Assembly (NCBI GenBank): GCA_905235225.1
Contig: CAJOKE010000002.1
Coordinates: 1 to 64,000 of the forward strand
Length of the DNA stretch: 64,000 nt
Source of the DNA: Paludibacteraceae bacterium
GTDB taxonomy: Bacteria; Bacteroidota; Bacteroidia; Bacteroidales; Paludibacteraceae
Reading direction: 5' to 3'
The position numbers were made by a program, and so were the translations under genes. The notes beneath the pieces are model-generated. The model was not told the DNA's origin. It searched no databases and saw nothing but the letters and a program-made list of their open reading frames with translations. Shown here piece by piece: positions 63,104 through 64,000 of this stretch (its first letter is position 1; each line of letters begins with the position of its first letter).

Positions 63104-63469
63104 ATGGCAACTTTACAACAACAGCAATCTGGTGCATTGTATAATGCGTTAACTGCCGGCAGTAAAATTATCGGCACAGTAATAACCGACTCTGATTTCC
63201 GCGTGGATGGAACCGTTGAAGGCGATGTCAAATCAAGCGGTAAAGTAGTTATTGGCGAACAAGGATTGATTAAGGGAACTATTTCATGCCAAAATGCTGA
63301 GATTATGGGGAAACTCGAAGGCAAAATTGAAACACAGCACACACTTGCTCTCAGGGCTACTGGTAATATCAAAGGAGAAGTGACTACACAAACACTTATC
63401 GTTGAACCTAACGCGATTTTCAACGGGACTTGCTCTATGAATAAACAAGCTGCACCGCAAAAAAAATAA
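63104..63469 (+). CDS. Bactofilin-family cytoskeletal protein, 121 aa
   Basis: A short disordered start (ATLQQQQSGALYNALTAG) and tail (NKQAAPQKK) flank a right-handed beta-helix core: GSKIIGTVITDSDFRVDGTVEGDVKSSGKVVIGEQGLIKGTISCQNAEIMGKLEGKIE, with the G-x-V/I repeats of polymer-forming bactofilins. These form filaments at the inner face of the membrane and scaffold cell-wall or envelope enzymes. The DUF1015 gene follows 17 nt later. Confidence 0.95.
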   Translation: MATLQQQQSGALYNALTAGSKIIGTVITDSDFRVDGTVEGDVKSSGKVVIGEQGLIKGTISCQNAEIMGKLEGKIETQHTLALRATGNIKGEVTTQTLIVEPNAIFNGTCSMNKQAAPQKK

Positions 63470-63486
63470 ATTCAATTCTTTAGGAA

Positions 63487-64000
63487 ATGAAAATTAAACC
63501 GTTTCGCGGAATTCGTCCGCCTAAAAATCTTGCCAAACAGGTAAGTAGTCGTCCGTATGATGTCTTAAACTCCGAGGAAGCCCGAACTGAAGCAGAGGGA
63601 AATCCCATGTCATTATACCATATAATTAAACCGGAAATCAATTTCGAACCCGGGACAGATGAGCATGACGAACGCGTTTATCAAAGTGCATTGGAACACT
63701 TCAAACTATTCAGACAAAACGGGTGGTTAGTGCAGGACAAAAAGGAAAATTATTATGTTTACGCCCAAACCATGAATGGTCGTACACAATATGGATTGGT
63801 GGTGGCTGCATGGGTGGAAGACTATATGGAGGGGAGAATAAAAAAACATGAATTGACACGCAAAGACAAAGAAGAAGACCGCATGAAACATGTCCGCATC
63901 AACAATGCTAACATGGAACCGGTATTCTTTGCCTATCCGCACCGCGATGACATAGATGCCATCGTCTCTGATGTAACTGCCTCTGAACCTGAATACGACT
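63487..64000 (+). CDS. DUF1015-family protein, N-terminal part (runs off the right edge)
   Basis: ATG at 63487 opens a frame of 171 complete codons to the window end. MKIKPFRGIRPPKNLAKQVSSRPYDVLNSEEARTEAEGNPMSLYHIIKPEI is a strong DUF1015 start, and KHELTRKDKEEDRMKHV matches the family's conserved central block. Relatives include the archaeal free-serine kinase SerK; whether this protein has that activity cannot be told from the part present. It is probably in an operon with the bactofilin. Confidence 0.93.
   Translation, partial: MKIKPFRGIRPPKNLAKQVSSRPYDVLNSEEARTEAEGNPMSLYHIIKPEINFEPGTDEHDERVYQSALEHFKLFRQNGWLVQDKKENYYVYAQTMNGRTQYGLVVAAWVEDYMEGRIKKHELTRKDKEEDRMKHVRINNANMEPVFFAYPHRDDIDAIVSDVTASEPEYD

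Overview
The window is chromosomal DNA of a Bacteroidetes bacterium, almost certainly order Bacteroidales; the family cannot be fixed from sequence alone. Evidence: many promoters of the Bacteroidetes form TTTG-N19/20-TAnnTTTG and no clear Shine-Dalgarno sites; a bacterial V/A-type ATPase operon; class III fructose-bisphosphatase; a type IX secretion (T9SS) C-terminal sorting tail; an aryl-polyene-like cluster; OmpH, Wzi, OmpA/PD40 and FadL-type envelope proteins. No tRNA, rRNA, insertion sequence, prophage or CRISPR array was recognised.

Layout. 1-11.3 kb (all minus): the 5' part of a secreted protein gene, a 33-aa membrane peptide, then the V-ATPase operon, transcribed E, DUF2764, A, lipoprotein, M6-protease-like protein, B, D, I, K, small ORF. 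Two exported proteins sit between A and B, and the M6 protein has lost most of its catalytic residues. 11.3-18.6 kb: XRE regulator, a long gene-free stretch, fbp, a CE2-like esterase, an RluB-type pseudouridine synthase, rpmF with DUF177, and pheS broken by a frameshift. 18.7-25.8 kb: orphan substrate-binding lipoprotein and WYL regulator, an Lrp-trpS-small protein-FadL operon, an O-methyltransferase, a patatin. 26-30.9 kb: mtaB, a PD40/OmpA protein and a secreted partner.

30.9-45.8 kb (minus) is one very compact 15-gene operon related to aryl polyene clusters: wecB, LpxL-type acyltransferase, two hotdog dehydratases, ketosynthases and ketosynthase-like proteins, ACP, EamA-type and MMPL transporters, LolA-like protein, a three-domain fusion (glycosyltransferase, PlsC acyltransferase, FAD oxidoreductase), an esterase, a PaaK-type ligase and a P-loop HprK-like protein. 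No ketoreductase, thioesterase or ammonia-lyase gene is present. Its leader is made of 22-bp tandem repeats that run into the wecB start.

46-53.6 kb (plus) is an eight-gene operon: hydrolase, C1 peptidase, UbiA, radical SAM, IMPACT, acyltransferase, coaD, S41 protease. 53.6-58.6 kb (minus) holds pnuC, an Ig-like lipoprotein, a polysaccharide deacetylase, a ROK kinase and cdsA. 58.6-64 kb holds a small acidic protein with a glycosyltransferase, a Wzi-like porin, an OmpH-like protein, a small membrane protein, a bactofilin and the start of a DUF1015 gene.

The most unusual signals are the V-ATPase operon insertion with its degenerate M6 protein, the repeat-built leader of the polyene-like operon, an 11-bp repeat family shared by two distant divergent intergenic regions, the three-domain fusion, and the pheS frameshift at a CCTG site.
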